Shown one piece after another: positions 1 to 7,495 of a stretch of 51,895 nt of DNA. Each line of letters starts with the position of its first letter. Position 1 is the stretch's first letter. The stretch is from BQJD01 sp965652415 (lineage in GTDB: Bacteria > Pseudomonadota > Gammaproteobacteria > Arenicellales > CAJQKF01), in the NCBI GenBank assembly GCA_965652415.1, contig CBFGVH010000008.1:1-51895 (forward strand). The letters are read 5' to 3'. Below the pieces are notes generated by a model that was given only the letters and a program-made list of their open reading frames with translations, had not been told where the DNA came from and searched no databases. The translations under genes were made by a program, and so were the position numbers.

Positions 1-37
1 TGCCGGCGATTCTTACGGGCCTCGTGCCCGCCGAGAC

Positions 38-124
38 AATCGCCTGCGAGGCAGGCTCCTACAGTGGCTTCGGTTCGCCACCGAACCTGGGCAGGGCACT
101 GTAGGAGCCGGCCTTGCCGGCGAT
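38..124. repeat. REP-like palindromes, inverted pair
   Basis: Two REP-type units face each other. Positions 38-66 read AATCGCC...GGCTCCTACAGTG and 97-124 read CACTGTAGGAGCC...GGCGAT, separated by about 30 bases. Each contains a short GC-rich palindrome (for example GCCGGCCTTGCCGGC). A fragment of another unit lies at 1-10. The same units recur at the far end of the window (51653-51895), so this is a dispersed family. It lies just downstream of minE and could form the mRNA 3' end of the min operon, but there is no T-tract. Confidence 0.8.
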
Positions 125-134
125 GCTCCGCGGG

Positions 135-503
135 CTATTCCGTCGCGGTGCCGGTCTTCTTCTTCGAGGCGGCGTTGCCTGCCTTTTCCTTGCCGGGCGC
201 CTCGATCGACTCGCTTTCGCGCTTCGGAGTTGCGACCTTCACCTTCGCCTTCGTCGCTCCGTCCGGCAGGGCGATGTTGAGCTCGAGCAGCTCGCGGTTC
301 TCCTCGCGGCCGACCTTGAAGCTGATGGCCTCGGGTTCGACCTCGACGTATTTCTTGACAACCTCCAGGATGTCGTTCTTGAGGTCGGGCAGCCACGAGG
401 GCGCGCCGCGGCTCGCACGCTCATGCGAAACCAGGATCTGCAGCCGTTCCTTGGCAACGGCGGCGCTCGGCTGCTTCTTCTTGAAAAAGTCGAACAGTCG
501 CAT
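135..503 (-). CDS. minE: Cell division topological specificity factor MinE
   Basis: MinE drives the pole-to-pole oscillation of MinCD by stimulating MinD ATPase at the membrane, so that FtsZ rings form only at midcell. The 122-residue product starts MRLFDFFKKK, the usual amphipathic MinE N-terminus, followed by the anti-MinCD segment (AKERLQILVSHER) and the alpha/beta topological domain (LKNDILEVVKKYVEVE). It is longer than the E. coli protein (88 aa) because of a Lys/Ala/Thr-rich tail after about residue 90 that is probably disordered. The start ATG is 3 bases beyond the minD stop, and its Shine-Dalgarno (GGGAG) lies inside the end of minD, so the two are translationally coupled. It is the last gene of minCDE. 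Confidence 0.95.
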   Translation of the reverse strand: MRLFDFFKKKQPSAAVAKERLQILVSHERASRGAPSWLPDLKNDILEVVKKYVEVEPEAISFKVGREENRELLELNIALPDGATKAKVKVATPKRESESIEAPGKEKAGNAASKKKTGTATE

Positions 504-506
504 GGC

Positions 507-1316
507 TTATCTCCCGAACAGTCGGCCGAGGAAACCGCTTTTCTTCACTTCGAGGAAGCGGTGAGGCAACTCGGCACCGAGGTAGCGCCTGACACAGTCG
601 CGATAGGCCTGCCCGGCCCGGCTCGTCTCGTCCATCACCACCGGCGTACCGATGTTCGATGCATTGAGCACCGACTCCGATTCGGGTATCACGGCCAGCA
701 GAGGAATCGACAGCAGCTCCTGGATGTCCTCGACGTTGAGCATCTCGCCGCTGTCGGCGCGGTCCGGGTTGTAGCGGGTGATCACGAGATGCTCGCGTAC
801 CGGTTCCTCGCCCTTCTCGGCACGCACGGTCTTGCTCGACAACATGCCCAGCATGCGGTCGGAGTCGCGCACCGACGACACCTCGGGATTCGTCACGATC
901 AGCGCCTCGTCGGCGAAGCGCATGGCCATCACAGCGCCCTGCTCGATGCCCGCGGGAGAATCACAGATCACGTAGTCGAAGCGCTCGGACAGCTCCCGGA
1001 TGACCCGTTCGACACCTTCCTCGGTGAGCGCCGCCTTGTCGCGTGTCTGCGAAGCCGGCAGGATCGAGAGCTGCTCCACGCGCTTGTCGCGGATCAGCGC
1101 CTGGTTGATATTGGCCTCGCCGTTGATGACGTTGACGAAGTCGTAGACCACGCGCCGCTCGCAACCCATGATGAGATCGAGGTTGCGCAGGCCGACGTCG
1201 AAGTCGATGACCACGGTGCTGTGACCCTCGAGCGCGAGGCCGGTGGCGAACGACGCGCTGGTGGTGGTTTTTCCCACGCCCCCCTTGCCGGAGGTGACTA
1301 CGATAACCTGTGCCAA
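507..1316 (-). CDS. minD: Septum site-determining ATPase MinD
   Basis: MinD is a membrane-associated ParA/Mrp-class ATPase that recruits MinC and is released by MinE. The 269-residue product has the deviant Walker A motif GKGGVGKTT at about residues 10-18, the switch region DFDVGLRNLD near 40 and a basic amphipathic C-terminal membrane-targeting helix (EVKKSGFLGRLFGR). Length matches the family (about 270 aa). The start codon is TTG (complement of 1314-1316), 7 bases after a strong AAAGGAG ribosome site; the protein then begins (M)AQVIVVTSGKGG, exactly where MinD homologues begin. It lies 49 bases after minC and 3 bases before minE. Confidence 0.97.
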   Translation of the reverse strand: MAQVIVVTSGKGGVGKTTTSASFATGLALEGHSTVVIDFDVGLRNLDLIMGCERRVVYDFVNVINGEANINQALIRDKRVEQLSILPASQTRDKAALTEEGVERVIRELSERFDYVICDSPAGIEQGAVMAMRFADEALIVTNPEVSSVRDSDRMLGMLSSKTVRAEKGEEPVREHLVITRYNPDRADSGEMLNVEDIQELLSIPLLAVIPESESVLNASNIGTPVVMDETSRAGQAYRDCVRRYLGAELPHRFLEVKKSGFLGRLFGR

Positions 1317-1365
1317 GTGTGCTCCTTTACCCTCGCGGGTGGGGTGAATGGTTGATGCGGTCCGC

Positions 1366-2103
1366 TCACGATTCGGCGAGCGGCGCGATCTTCAGGCGGT
1401 CCGATTCGAGGTACACCTGCACGGGCCGGCCGCGAAGTGCCTCGTCGATGTCCTCGCTGACCCGGTAGTGCCCGGCGATGGAAACCAGTTCGGCCTCCAG
1501 CCGGCTGCAGAAGATGCGGCAACTCTCGTCGCCTCCGACGCCCGCGAGCGCGCGCCCGCGCAACGCGCCGTAAACATGGATGTTGCCCGCCGCGATCAGT
1601 TCCGAGCCGGCGCTGGCCGAGGCGATCAGGATCAGGTCGCCGCCCAGCGCCGCCAGTTTCTGGCCCGACCGCACCGGGCGCAGGTGGACCCGGTTGGGCG
1701 CGGCGGCCGGCTCCGGCTCGCCGTTCGCCGCCCCCTCGGCGGTCTCCGGCACGGGTTCATCGTCGGCCCGTGTACTGGCGCGGGCCACGCTGCGGCGCTC
1801 CTCGGCAAGCACTGCCAGTTCCATCGCCGCCGCCGATTCGGCGTGACGAGTACCGCCGCCGCGGATCGCCACGGGGTTCAGGGCGAAGGACCTGAGCAGG
1901 CCCACCAGCACGGCGAACTCGAGATCCTCGTCGGCCGGCAGCGACTTGAGGTCGATCACGATGGGGGCATTGCGAAAGAATGTCGGCGCCTGGTCGACCT
2001 TGTTGCCGACCTCCTCGGCGATACGGTCGGTATCCGCCGAGAACAGTTCCAGTACCGGAAAGGTGAACTTGTCGGCTTTCAGGTTGGTGGCGGTGTATTC
2101 CAT
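1366..2103 (-). CDS. minC: Septum site-determining protein MinC
   Basis: MinC is the FtsZ-polymerisation inhibitor carried to the poles by MinD. The N-terminal domain (about residues 5-105: LKADKFTFPVLEL ... APIVIDLKSLP) and the C-terminal beta-helical domain that binds MinD (VRSGQKLAALGGDLILIA ... GNIHVYGALRGRALAG) are both recognisable. They are joined by an Ala/Pro/Glu-rich linker. I chose ATG at 2103 because it puts seven residues before the conserved LK, as in E. coli MinC; in-frame ATGs at 2118, 2127 and 2208 are possible and none has a convincing ribosome site. It is the first gene of the min operon and is divergent from ggt. Confidence 0.93.
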   Translation of the reverse strand: MEYTATNLKADKFTFPVLELFSADTDRIAEEVGNKVDQAPTFFRNAPIVIDLKSLPADEDLEFAVLVGLLRSFALNPVAIRGGGTRHAESAAAMELAVLAEERRSVARASTRADDEPVPETAEGAANGEPEPAAAPNRVHLRPVRSGQKLAALGGDLILIASASAGSELIAAGNIHVYGALRGRALAGVGGDESCRIFCSRLEAELVSIAGHYRVSEDIDEALRGRPVQVYLESDRLKIAPLAES

Positions 2104-2455
2104 CGCGGCGATCGGCATCTGGAGCATTGGCAAGCGGCGGTGAAGCGGTGGTCGACGGGTCGCGATGCCGGCGCCGTTCGTTGCGCACTGGCGCCGGATA
2201 CCCGACAATCCCTGACGTTCGGGGCACGGTCACGCGCGCATGATCGCAAGACGACGCCCCGCGTCGCCGGGTGACGCTCAACCGCGCTGGCTCATGGGAT
2301 TCCGGCAGCCCGTCTGACACGGAAGGACGCGCGCCGTGGCGACGATTCCGTGGCCCTGCCCGGCTGCCCCGCGAAACGCGACCGTTTCGGACCGCTGGAA
2401 TTCTAGCATGCCGGTTGGCGCCGGCTAAGTCCCGACCTTCCTGTTCGAGGCCGTC
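2104..2455. other. Divergent intergenic region minC / ggt
   Basis: About 350 bases between the divergent minC and gamma-glutamyltransferase genes, with no convincing gene. A possible minus-strand promoter for minC is TTAGCC, 17 bases, TAGAAT (the -10 is the complement of 2400-2405); it would give a leader of about 290 bases. A GAGG ribosome site sits just before ggt. I saw no operator-like palindrome of note. Confidence 0.4.
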
Positions 2456-4207
2456 ATGACATCGAAAATTCCGTCCCTCATCCTCATCGCCATCGTCGCG
2501 TTCGTCGGGGCAAACTGGTGCGCCGCCGCCGAACCGCCGGCCCCTGAGCCGGGTTTCGCGCGCGAGGCGAAGCCGGCGGTCCACGCCGATTCGTTCATGA
2601 TCGTGGCCGCCCATCCGCTGGCGGCCGAGGCCGGCCACGAGGTGCTCGAGCGCGGCGGATCGGCGATGGATGCCGCGGTGGCCACGCAGATGGTCCTGAA
2701 CCTCGTCGAGCCCCAGTCCTCGGGCATCGGCGGCGGCGCCTTCCTGGTCTACTTCGAGCGCGAAAGCGGCACGCTCACCACCCTCGACGGCCGCGAGACG
2801 GCCCCCATGGCGATCGAACCCGACCGCTTCCTCGACGAGAACGGCGTACCCCTGCCCTGGTGGGAACGGATCACGGGGGGCGCATCCGTGGGCGTTCCGG
2901 GCACGCTCAAGCTGCTAGAGGCCGGCCACCGGCGCTTCGGACGCGAGGAATGGGCCGGCCTGCTCGAACCGGCCATCGACCTCGCCGAGAAGGGGTTTAC
3001 GGTCTCCCCGCGCCTTGCGGCATCGATAGCCGAGGCCGCCGACCGCGGCCTGACCCGTTTCGAGACCACCCGCGACTATTTTTTCGACGATGACGGCGCC
3101 CCGCTCGCCGAGGGGTCGACGCTGACCAACCCGGCGCTCGCCGACACCTTGAAACGCATCGCCCGCGAGGGCTCGGCGCCCTTCTACGAGGGCGACATCG
3201 GCCGCGACGTCGTCGCCGCGGTGAATGCCAGCCGCCCGGGATCGATGAGCCTCGACGATCTCGCCCGCTACCGAGTGATCGAACGGCCGCCGGTGTGCGC
3301 GCCGTTTCGCATCTACAGGGTCTGCGGCATGGGGCCGCCGAGTTCCGGCGCCATCACCGTCGGCCAGGTCCTCGGCATGGCGGCGCGCTTCGAGTCCGGA
3401 CAGGGGCCCTTCGACGCAGGGTCGGTCCACCTCCTGGCCGAGGCGCAGAAGCTCGCCTATGCCGACCGCGCCGCCTACATCGCCGACGCCGACTACGTGC
3501 CGGTGCCGGTTGCCGGGTTGCTCGATCCCGACTATCTCGCCGGCCGAGCCGCCCTCATCGATCCTTCACGCGCCGGAGGCGTCGCCGAGGCAGGCGATCC
3601 GCCGCGCCTCGACGCCGCCGGGCGACACGCTCCCGACGCCTCGGCCGAACTGCCCGGCACCAGTCATGTCAGCATCGTCGACTCCCACGGCAACGTGCTG
3701 TCGATGACCACCACCATCGAGTCGGGGTTCGGCAGCCGACTGATGACAAGGGGCTTCCTGCTCAACAACGAGCTGACCGATTTCTCGCCCCTGGCCGAAA
3801 TCGACGGCGCCCTTGTCGCCAACCGCATCGAGCCCGGCAAGCGGCCGCGCAGTTCCATGGCGCCGACCATCGTGTTCGACGCCGCCGGCGAGCCAGTGCT
3901 GGCGATCGGGTCGCCCGGCGGCAGCCGCATCATCAACTACGTCGCCAACGCCATCGTCGCCATCCTCGAGCGCGGCATGGAACCGCAGGCGGCGGTCTCG
4001 GCGCCCCACTTCGGCAATCGCAACGGCGCCACCGAGCTCGAGAGCGGCACCGGCGCGGTCGACCTGCGCGAGGCGCTCGAGGCGATGGGGCACGAGATCG
4101 AGACCGGCGACATGACGAGCGGGTTGCACGGCATCGCCATCGGCGACGACGGGAGCCTGACCGGCGGCGTCGACCCCCGTCGCGAGGGCGTCGCCCTTGG
4201 CCGCTGA
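2456..4207 (+). CDS. ggt: Gamma-glutamyltransferase (gamma-glutamyltranspeptidase)
   Basis: This is a periplasmic Ntn-hydrolase that cleaves or transfers the gamma-glutamyl group of glutathione and related compounds, letting the cell recover the amino acids. The 583-residue precursor has a signal peptide (residues 1 to about 24, ending near WCAAA). The large-subunit motifs include GGGAFLVYF and LDGRETAP. The autoprocessing and catalytic threonine is Thr402 in the conserved block T-S-H-V-S-I-V-D. Downstream are NNELTDFS and the glycine-rich GSPGGSRI that completes the active site. Length fits the family (about 580 aa). The start has a GAGG site 8 bases upstream. The stop overlaps the first codons of the DMT permease gene, suggesting co-translation and perhaps uptake of released amino acids or dipeptides. 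Confidence 0.95.
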   Translation: MTSKIPSLILIAIVAFVGANWCAAAEPPAPEPGFAREAKPAVHADSFMIVAAHPLAAEAGHEVLERGGSAMDAAVATQMVLNLVEPQSSGIGGGAFLVYFERESGTLTTLDGRETAPMAIEPDRFLDENGVPLPWWERITGGASVGVPGTLKLLEAGHRRFGREEWAGLLEPAIDLAEKGFTVSPRLAASIAEAADRGLTRFETTRDYFFDDDGAPLAEGSTLTNPALADTLKRIAREGSAPFYEGDIGRDVVAAVNASRPGSMSLDDLARYRVIERPPVCAPFRIYRVCGMGPPSSGAITVGQVLGMAARFESGQGPFDAGSVHLLAEAQKLAYADRAAYIADADYVPVPVAGLLDPDYLAGRAALIDPSRAGGVAEAGDPPRLDAAGRHAPDASAELPGTSHVSIVDSHGNVLSMTTTIESGFGSRLMTRGFLLNNELTDFSPLAEIDGALVANRIEPGKRPRSSMAPTIVFDAAGEPVLAIGSPGGSRIINYVANAIVAILERGMEPQAAVSAPHFGNRNGATELESGTGAVDLREALEAMGHEIETGDMTSGLHGIAIGDDGSLTGGVDPRREGVALGR

Positions 4208-5105
4208 ACCGGGGATCGCCGGCGGCGCCTCGACCCACGGCCCCTATCGCGGCATCGTGCTGATGGTCGCGGGCATCTTCTGCCTGTCGGCCATGGATGC
4301 CACGGTGCGGTACCTGGTGCTGGACGGAATGTCGGTGGTTCAGCTGGTCGCAGTGCGGAGCTGGATACTGCTGGCGGCGATGGCGGTGTGGATCTGGCAT
4401 CGCGCCGGAATCTCCGCGCTCGCCACGCGGCGGCCGCTGCACCACGCGCTGCGCGCGGGGGTCGGCCTGATGGCGCCGCTGGCGTTCTTCGTCGCCCTGA
4501 AGACGATCCCGCTGGCCGAGGCGACGGCGGTCTTCTTCTGCTCGGTGTTCCTGTTCACGCTGGGCTCGATCGTGTTCTTCGGCGAACGCGTCGGCATCCA
4601 TCGCTGGGGGGCGGTGATCGGGGGATTCGCCGGCGTGCTGGTGGTGACCCGGCCCGGCGCGGACTCGTTCCAGCCCCAGGTCCTGCTGGTGCTGCTGGCG
4701 AGCACGCTGTACTGCGCCATGTTCCTAATGGGTCGCTGGATGTCGAGCACCGAGTCGACCTTCAGCCTGGTATTCAGCTACAACCTGGGCTCCGCGGTCG
4801 GATACACGCTGATGCTGCCCTGGTTCTGGGGAGCCATCACGTCACAGCAGTTCGCGGTGCTGCTGCTGGTATCGGTGCTGGCGCTGGCCGGCCATTTCCT
4901 GCTGACACAGGCGTTCGCCGTCGGGCCGGTGAGCGTGGTTGCGCCGTACGAATACTCGGCGCTGGCGTGGGCGACCCTGTTCGGGTACCTGTTGTGGCGG
5001 GAGGTGCCCGCGGTCACGACCGTGGCGGGAATCGCCATGATCGTCGCCTCGGGGCTCTACATCGCCTGGCGCGAGCGCACCGCGGCGACGGCACAGGGCG
5101 GTTGA
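4197..5105 (+). CDS. DMT-superfamily (EamA) permease
   Basis: This is an inner-membrane transporter of the drug/metabolite family with two EamA repeats (about residues 20-150 and 160-290) and about ten hydrophobic segments. The Pro/Ala-rich repeat ends (VVTRPGADSF; YLLWREVPAVTTVAG) are typical. Substrate is unknown; relatives export amino acids or nucleobases or import small metabolites. I take TTG at 4197 as start: it overlaps the ggt stop by 11 bases and has GAGG about 10 bases upstream. A GTG at 4257 is an alternative that would start right at the first membrane segment. The overlap with ggt makes a role in glutathione-derived metabolite transport plausible, but this is inference. Confidence 0.85.
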   Translation: MAAEPGIAGGASTHGPYRGIVLMVAGIFCLSAMDATVRYLVLDGMSVVQLVAVRSWILLAAMAVWIWHRAGISALATRRPLHHALRAGVGLMAPLAFFVALKTIPLAEATAVFFCSVFLFTLGSIVFFGERVGIHRWGAVIGGFAGVLVVTRPGADSFQPQVLLVLLASTLYCAMFLMGRWMSSTESTFSLVFSYNLGSAVGYTLMLPWFWGAITSQQFAVLLLVSVLALAGHFLLTQAFAVGPVSVVAPYEYSALAWATLFGYLLWREVPAVTTVAGIAMIVASGLYIAWRERTAATAQGG

Positions 5106-5112
5106 CGACAAA

Positions 5113-5133
5113 AAGGCCCGGAAACCGGGCCTT
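5113..5133 (-). terminator. Intrinsic terminator of the DUF1127 unit
   Basis: A perfect 9-bp stem (AAGGCCCGG / CCGGGCCTT) with an AAA loop. Read on the minus strand it is followed by a run of five T, making a standard Rho-independent terminator 10 bases after the DUF1127 stop codon. On the plus strand it has no T-run, so it would end the permease transcript only weakly. Confidence 0.85.
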
Positions 5134-5142
5134 CCTGTCCAA

Positions 5143-5415
5143 TCAGGCGGCTTTCGCCTCGTCGCGGGCGGGAGCCGGTGCGGTGCGGTCCATCCCTACC
5201 ACCCTGGCCGCCCGGCGACCGACCAGGCCGTCGACGTACTCGTCGATCAGCTCGCGGCGGATGCCGATATCGTGCAGCAGGTAGTCGGGCATGGAACGCA
5301 GCTCGGCCTTGGCGGCGCGGCGGGTGTTCCAGTCGCGCACGACCGCGAGCAGCCTGCCGACGCTACCCACCGGAACCGTGACGTGATTGCGAAGCTTTAC
5401 GACATTTTCTGACAT
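5143..5415 (-). CDS. DUF1127 (YjiS-like) small protein
   Basis: A 90-residue protein with the DUF1127 core at about residues 35-62 (KAELRSMPDYLLHDIGIRR), the Arg-rich helix-turn-helix-like segment shared by YjiS-type proteins. Related short proteins in alphaproteobacteria affect phosphate and carbon metabolism and RNA turnover; the role here is unknown. The N-terminus is extended by about 30 residues and the C-terminus ends in a charged Ala/Pro tail. The start ATG has GGGAG 9 bases upstream. It follows a 27-codon ORF (5447-5530) by 31 bases and is closed by a terminator, so the two form one short transcript. A second DUF1127 gene lies at 49519-49791. Confidence 0.85.
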   Translation of the reverse strand: MSENVVKLRNHVTVPVGSVGRLLAVVRDWNTRRAAKAELRSMPDYLLHDIGIRRELIDEYVDGLVGRRAARVVGMDRTAPAPARDEAKAA

Positions 5416-5446
5416 GATGATTCTCCCGTGAAAGATGAGCGTTCGG

Positions 5447-5530
5447 TTAGAGTACGGCCATGAGCAGCGCGAGCACCCCGACCGCCGAGATGTAGGCCAG
5501 TCCGACCTTGGTGTGCATTTCGAGCGCCAT
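5447..5530 (-). CDS. 27-residue predicted membrane miniprotein
   Basis: A short ORF that begins MALEMHTKVG and then runs hydrophobic to its end (residues 9-27; ends VLALLMAVL, then TAA), consistent with a single transmembrane helix. It has a good ribosome site (ACGAGG, about 9 bases before the ATG), a well-formed promoter upstream and a DUF1127 gene just after it. The hydrophobic segment in a coding frame, the ribosome site and the position inside a clear transcription unit argue that it is expressed. I do not recognise a family. It could also act as a leader ORF controlling the DUF1127 gene. Confidence 0.6.
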   Translation of the reverse strand: MALEMHTKVGLAYISAVGVLALLMAVL

Positions 5531-5574
5531 TTTCACAAACCTCGTCTATACTTTGAATTTACGTGGAAAAATTG

Positions 5575-5592
5575 TGATGACCATCGTCATCA
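5575..5592. promoter_or_regulatory. Inverted repeat in the mini-operon leader
   Basis: Perfect 7-bp arms TGATGAC / GTCATCA separated by CATC. It lies between the predicted minus-strand promoter and the 27-codon ORF, so it may be a downstream operator or an RNA hairpin in the leader. Confidence 0.45.
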
Positions 5593-5604
5593 TCAGTTGC
5601 AGCT

Positions 5605-5633
5605 AATATAGTGATTGTTGCAGCGCAACACAA
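5605..5633 (-). promoter_or_regulatory. Promoter of the miniprotein/DUF1127 unit
   Basis: On the minus strand, TTGTGT (-35, complement of 5628-5633), a 17-base spacer and TATATT (-10, complement of 5605-5610). The surrounding 100 bases are unusually A+T-rich for this genome. Transcription would start near 5598, about 70 bases before the 27-codon ORF. Confidence 0.55.
5616..5630. promoter_or_regulatory. Candidate LysR operator
   Basis: A perfect palindrome TGTTGC-AGC-GCAACA that sits in the spacer and -35 of the minus-strand promoter, between the mini-operon and the divergent LysR gene. A GTTGCAGC half-site is repeated at 5596-5603. LysR regulators typically bind interrupted dyads in such divergent regions; the spacing is not the exact T-N11-A core. 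Confidence 0.5.
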
Positions 5634-5699
5634 ACGAAGAATCGTCATCCGAGCCATGAAGAATCCTTCATGGCCCTTGCTGTGCCGGGGGCGGCGGCC

Positions 5700-6638
5700 T
5701 TGAGCGTTCGACTGCCGCCGACGGCCTCGCTTCGGGCCCTGGAAGCCGCCGCCCGCCATCTGAGCTACACCCGCGCGGCCGAGGAGCTGTTCATCACCCA
5801 GAGCGCCGTCAGCCACCAGATCAAGCACGCCGAGGACATCTGGAAGGTCAAACTGTTCGACCGCCGCGGCCGCAACCTCGTGCTCACCGAGGCGGGCCAG
5901 CTGCTGGCGCCGGTGGTCAGGGAGTTCCTGGAAGACCTGGACCGGACCCTGGCCGAGGTGCACCGGCAGAAGGAGAGTTCGGCGCTGAAGATCTCGATGG
6001 TGCCGTCGTTCGCCGTGAAGTGGCTGGTGCCCCGGCTCGGGCGGCTCAAGGCCGGGCACCGCAACCTCGAGGTGTGGATCAGCACCACCGAGGAGATGGT
6101 GGATCTCGCCACCGCCGACGTCGACGTCGCCATCCGCCTTGGGCTCGGCAATTGGCCCGACCTGTACACGAGGCTGCTGTTTCGCGAGTACGTGTTCCCG
6201 GTCTGCTCGCCGCGCTTTCTCGAGCGCGTGCAGCCGCCGGAGAAGCCCGAGGACCTGCTGCGCTATCCCCTGCTCTACCGGCACAGCACGGACATCTGTC
6301 CGCGCTGGCGGGACTGGTTTCGCGACGCCGGAGTGGAAGTGAAGTCGCTGCCCAAGGGAACGCGCTTTCCCGACACCGGCATGGCGGTGCAGGCGGCCAT
6401 AGACGATCAGGGCATCGCCCTGGCGCGCAGCGCCCACGTCGCCGACGATCTCGCCGAGCGTCGCCTGGTGAAACTGTTCAACGTATTCAGCCCGTCGAGC
6501 GTCGCCTACTACATCGTCTGCCGCAAGGGCCGCGAGAGTGAACCAGCCATCTCCGCCTTCATCGCCTGGATCCTGGACGAGGCGCACACCGCCCAGGAGG
6601 CCTTCGACCGGGTCGGCAAGGGGCTGGCGCCGCGCTGA
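5700..6638 (+). CDS. LysR-family transcriptional regulator, GcvA-like
   Basis: A DNA-binding regulator with an N-terminal winged helix-turn-helix (LRALEAAARHLSYTRAAEEL, ITQSAVSHQIK) followed by the two-lobed effector domain typical of GcvA/AmpR relatives (MVPSFAVKWLVPRLGRLKAGH). With the TTG at 5700 it begins (M)SVRLPPTASLRALEAAARHL, exactly like GcvA proteins, and is 312 aa (family about 305). An ATG at 5670 adds ten residues but lies inside a perfect hairpin. The gene is divergent from the mini-operon at 5143-5530, with a palindrome between them, and convergent with the ABC/hydrolase operon. Its targets may be the mini-operon or the transporter genes; the effector is unknown. Confidence 0.9.
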   Translation: MSVRLPPTASLRALEAAARHLSYTRAAEELFITQSAVSHQIKHAEDIWKVKLFDRRGRNLVLTEAGQLLAPVVREFLEDLDRTLAEVHRQKESSALKISMVPSFAVKWLVPRLGRLKAGHRNLEVWISTTEEMVDLATADVDVAIRLGLGNWPDLYTRLLFREYVFPVCSPRFLERVQPPEKPEDLLRYPLLYRHSTDICPRWRDWFRDAGVEVKSLPKGTRFPDTGMAVQAAIDDQGIALARSAHVADDLAERRLVKLFNVFSPSSVAYYIVCRKGRESEPAISAFIAWILDEAHTAQEAFDRVGKGLAPR

Positions 6639-6647
6639 TCGCAGCCG

Positions 6648-7481
6648 TCAGCCGAGCCAGTCGACAACCGCGCCGACCTGGTCGTCGCTCATCAGCATGG
6701 GGGCGTGGCCGACGCCCGGAAACTCCACCAACGTGGTCGTTCCCGCGCGCTCGCACATTCGCTGCGCGGTGTCGGCGCTGAGCAGATCGGACTCGGCGCC
6801 GCGCAGGACGAGCACATCCTGCGTAACCTTCGACCAGATCGGCCACAGGTCCACGTCGCCGTCGACGGCGGCGAACACGGCGCGGATCCCGGGATCGTAG
6901 CGATACGCGTAGCCGCCCGGCACCTCGCGCGCGCCGTGCACGCACAGGTGGCGCCAGTCGTCGTCCGTGAGCGGTCCGAAACCCGTCGAGATGGAGCGCA
7001 GGTGACGCTCCATGGCACCGAGGTCGGAGAAGGTCGTGTCGACCCCGACGTACTCGCGAATCCGCTCCAGGGCCACGAGCGGCAGCCACGGGCCGATGTC
7101 GTTGATCACCAGCCGCTCGATCGGGGAATCGTCCAGCGCGGCCATCATCATGCCGATAAGGCCGCCCATGGAGGTGCCGATGAAGTCGACCTTGTCGGCA
7201 CCGGCGTGGGCGAGCACCACCGCCATGTCGGCGATGTATTGCGGGTAGGTGTACCCGGCGGGGTCGGACAACCAGCCGGCTCGTCCGCGGCCGACGACGT
7301 CCGGGCAGATCACCCGGTGCGTCCGGGCGAGATGCGATGCCAGGTGGTCGAAGTCGCGTGCATTGCGCGTCAGTCCGTGCACGCAGAGCGCGACTCGATC
7401 GTTGGCGGCGTCGCCCCATTGCACGTACGAGAGGCGATGGAAGCCCCCGGCGGACACGCCGCGGCAGGTCTGGATGGACAT
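6648..7481 (-). CDS. Alpha/beta hydrolase
   Basis: A 277-residue alpha/beta-hydrolase-fold enzyme. Visible parts are the oxyanion region VHGLTRN (about residues 35-41), the nucleophile elbow G-T-S104-M-G-G, an acid residue near LRGAESDLL and the catalytic His in GVGHAPMLM near the C-terminus. The cap region is small. Relatives hydrolyse esters, lactones or C-C bonds; the substrate cannot be told. It starts 14 bases after the end of the permease gene and is the last gene of the ABC-transporter operon, so it may act on the imported compound or a derivative. The start ATG at 7481 was chosen by family alignment; a longer open frame continues upstream in the wrong frame through the permease. Confidence 0.88.
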   Translation of the reverse strand: MSIQTCRGVSAGGFHRLSYVQWGDAANDRVALCVHGLTRNARDFDHLASHLARTHRVICPDVVGRGRAGWLSDPAGYTYPQYIADMAVVLAHAGADKVDFIGTSMGGLIGMMMAALDDSPIERLVINDIGPWLPLVALERIREYVGVDTTFSDLGAMERHLRSISTGFGPLTDDDWRHLCVHGAREVPGGYAYRYDPGIRAVFAAVDGDVDLWPIWSKVTQDVLVLRGAESDLLSADTAQRMCERAGTTTLVEFPGVGHAPMLMSDDQVGAVVDWLG

Positions 7482-7495
7482 GGCCGGCGGGGCCG

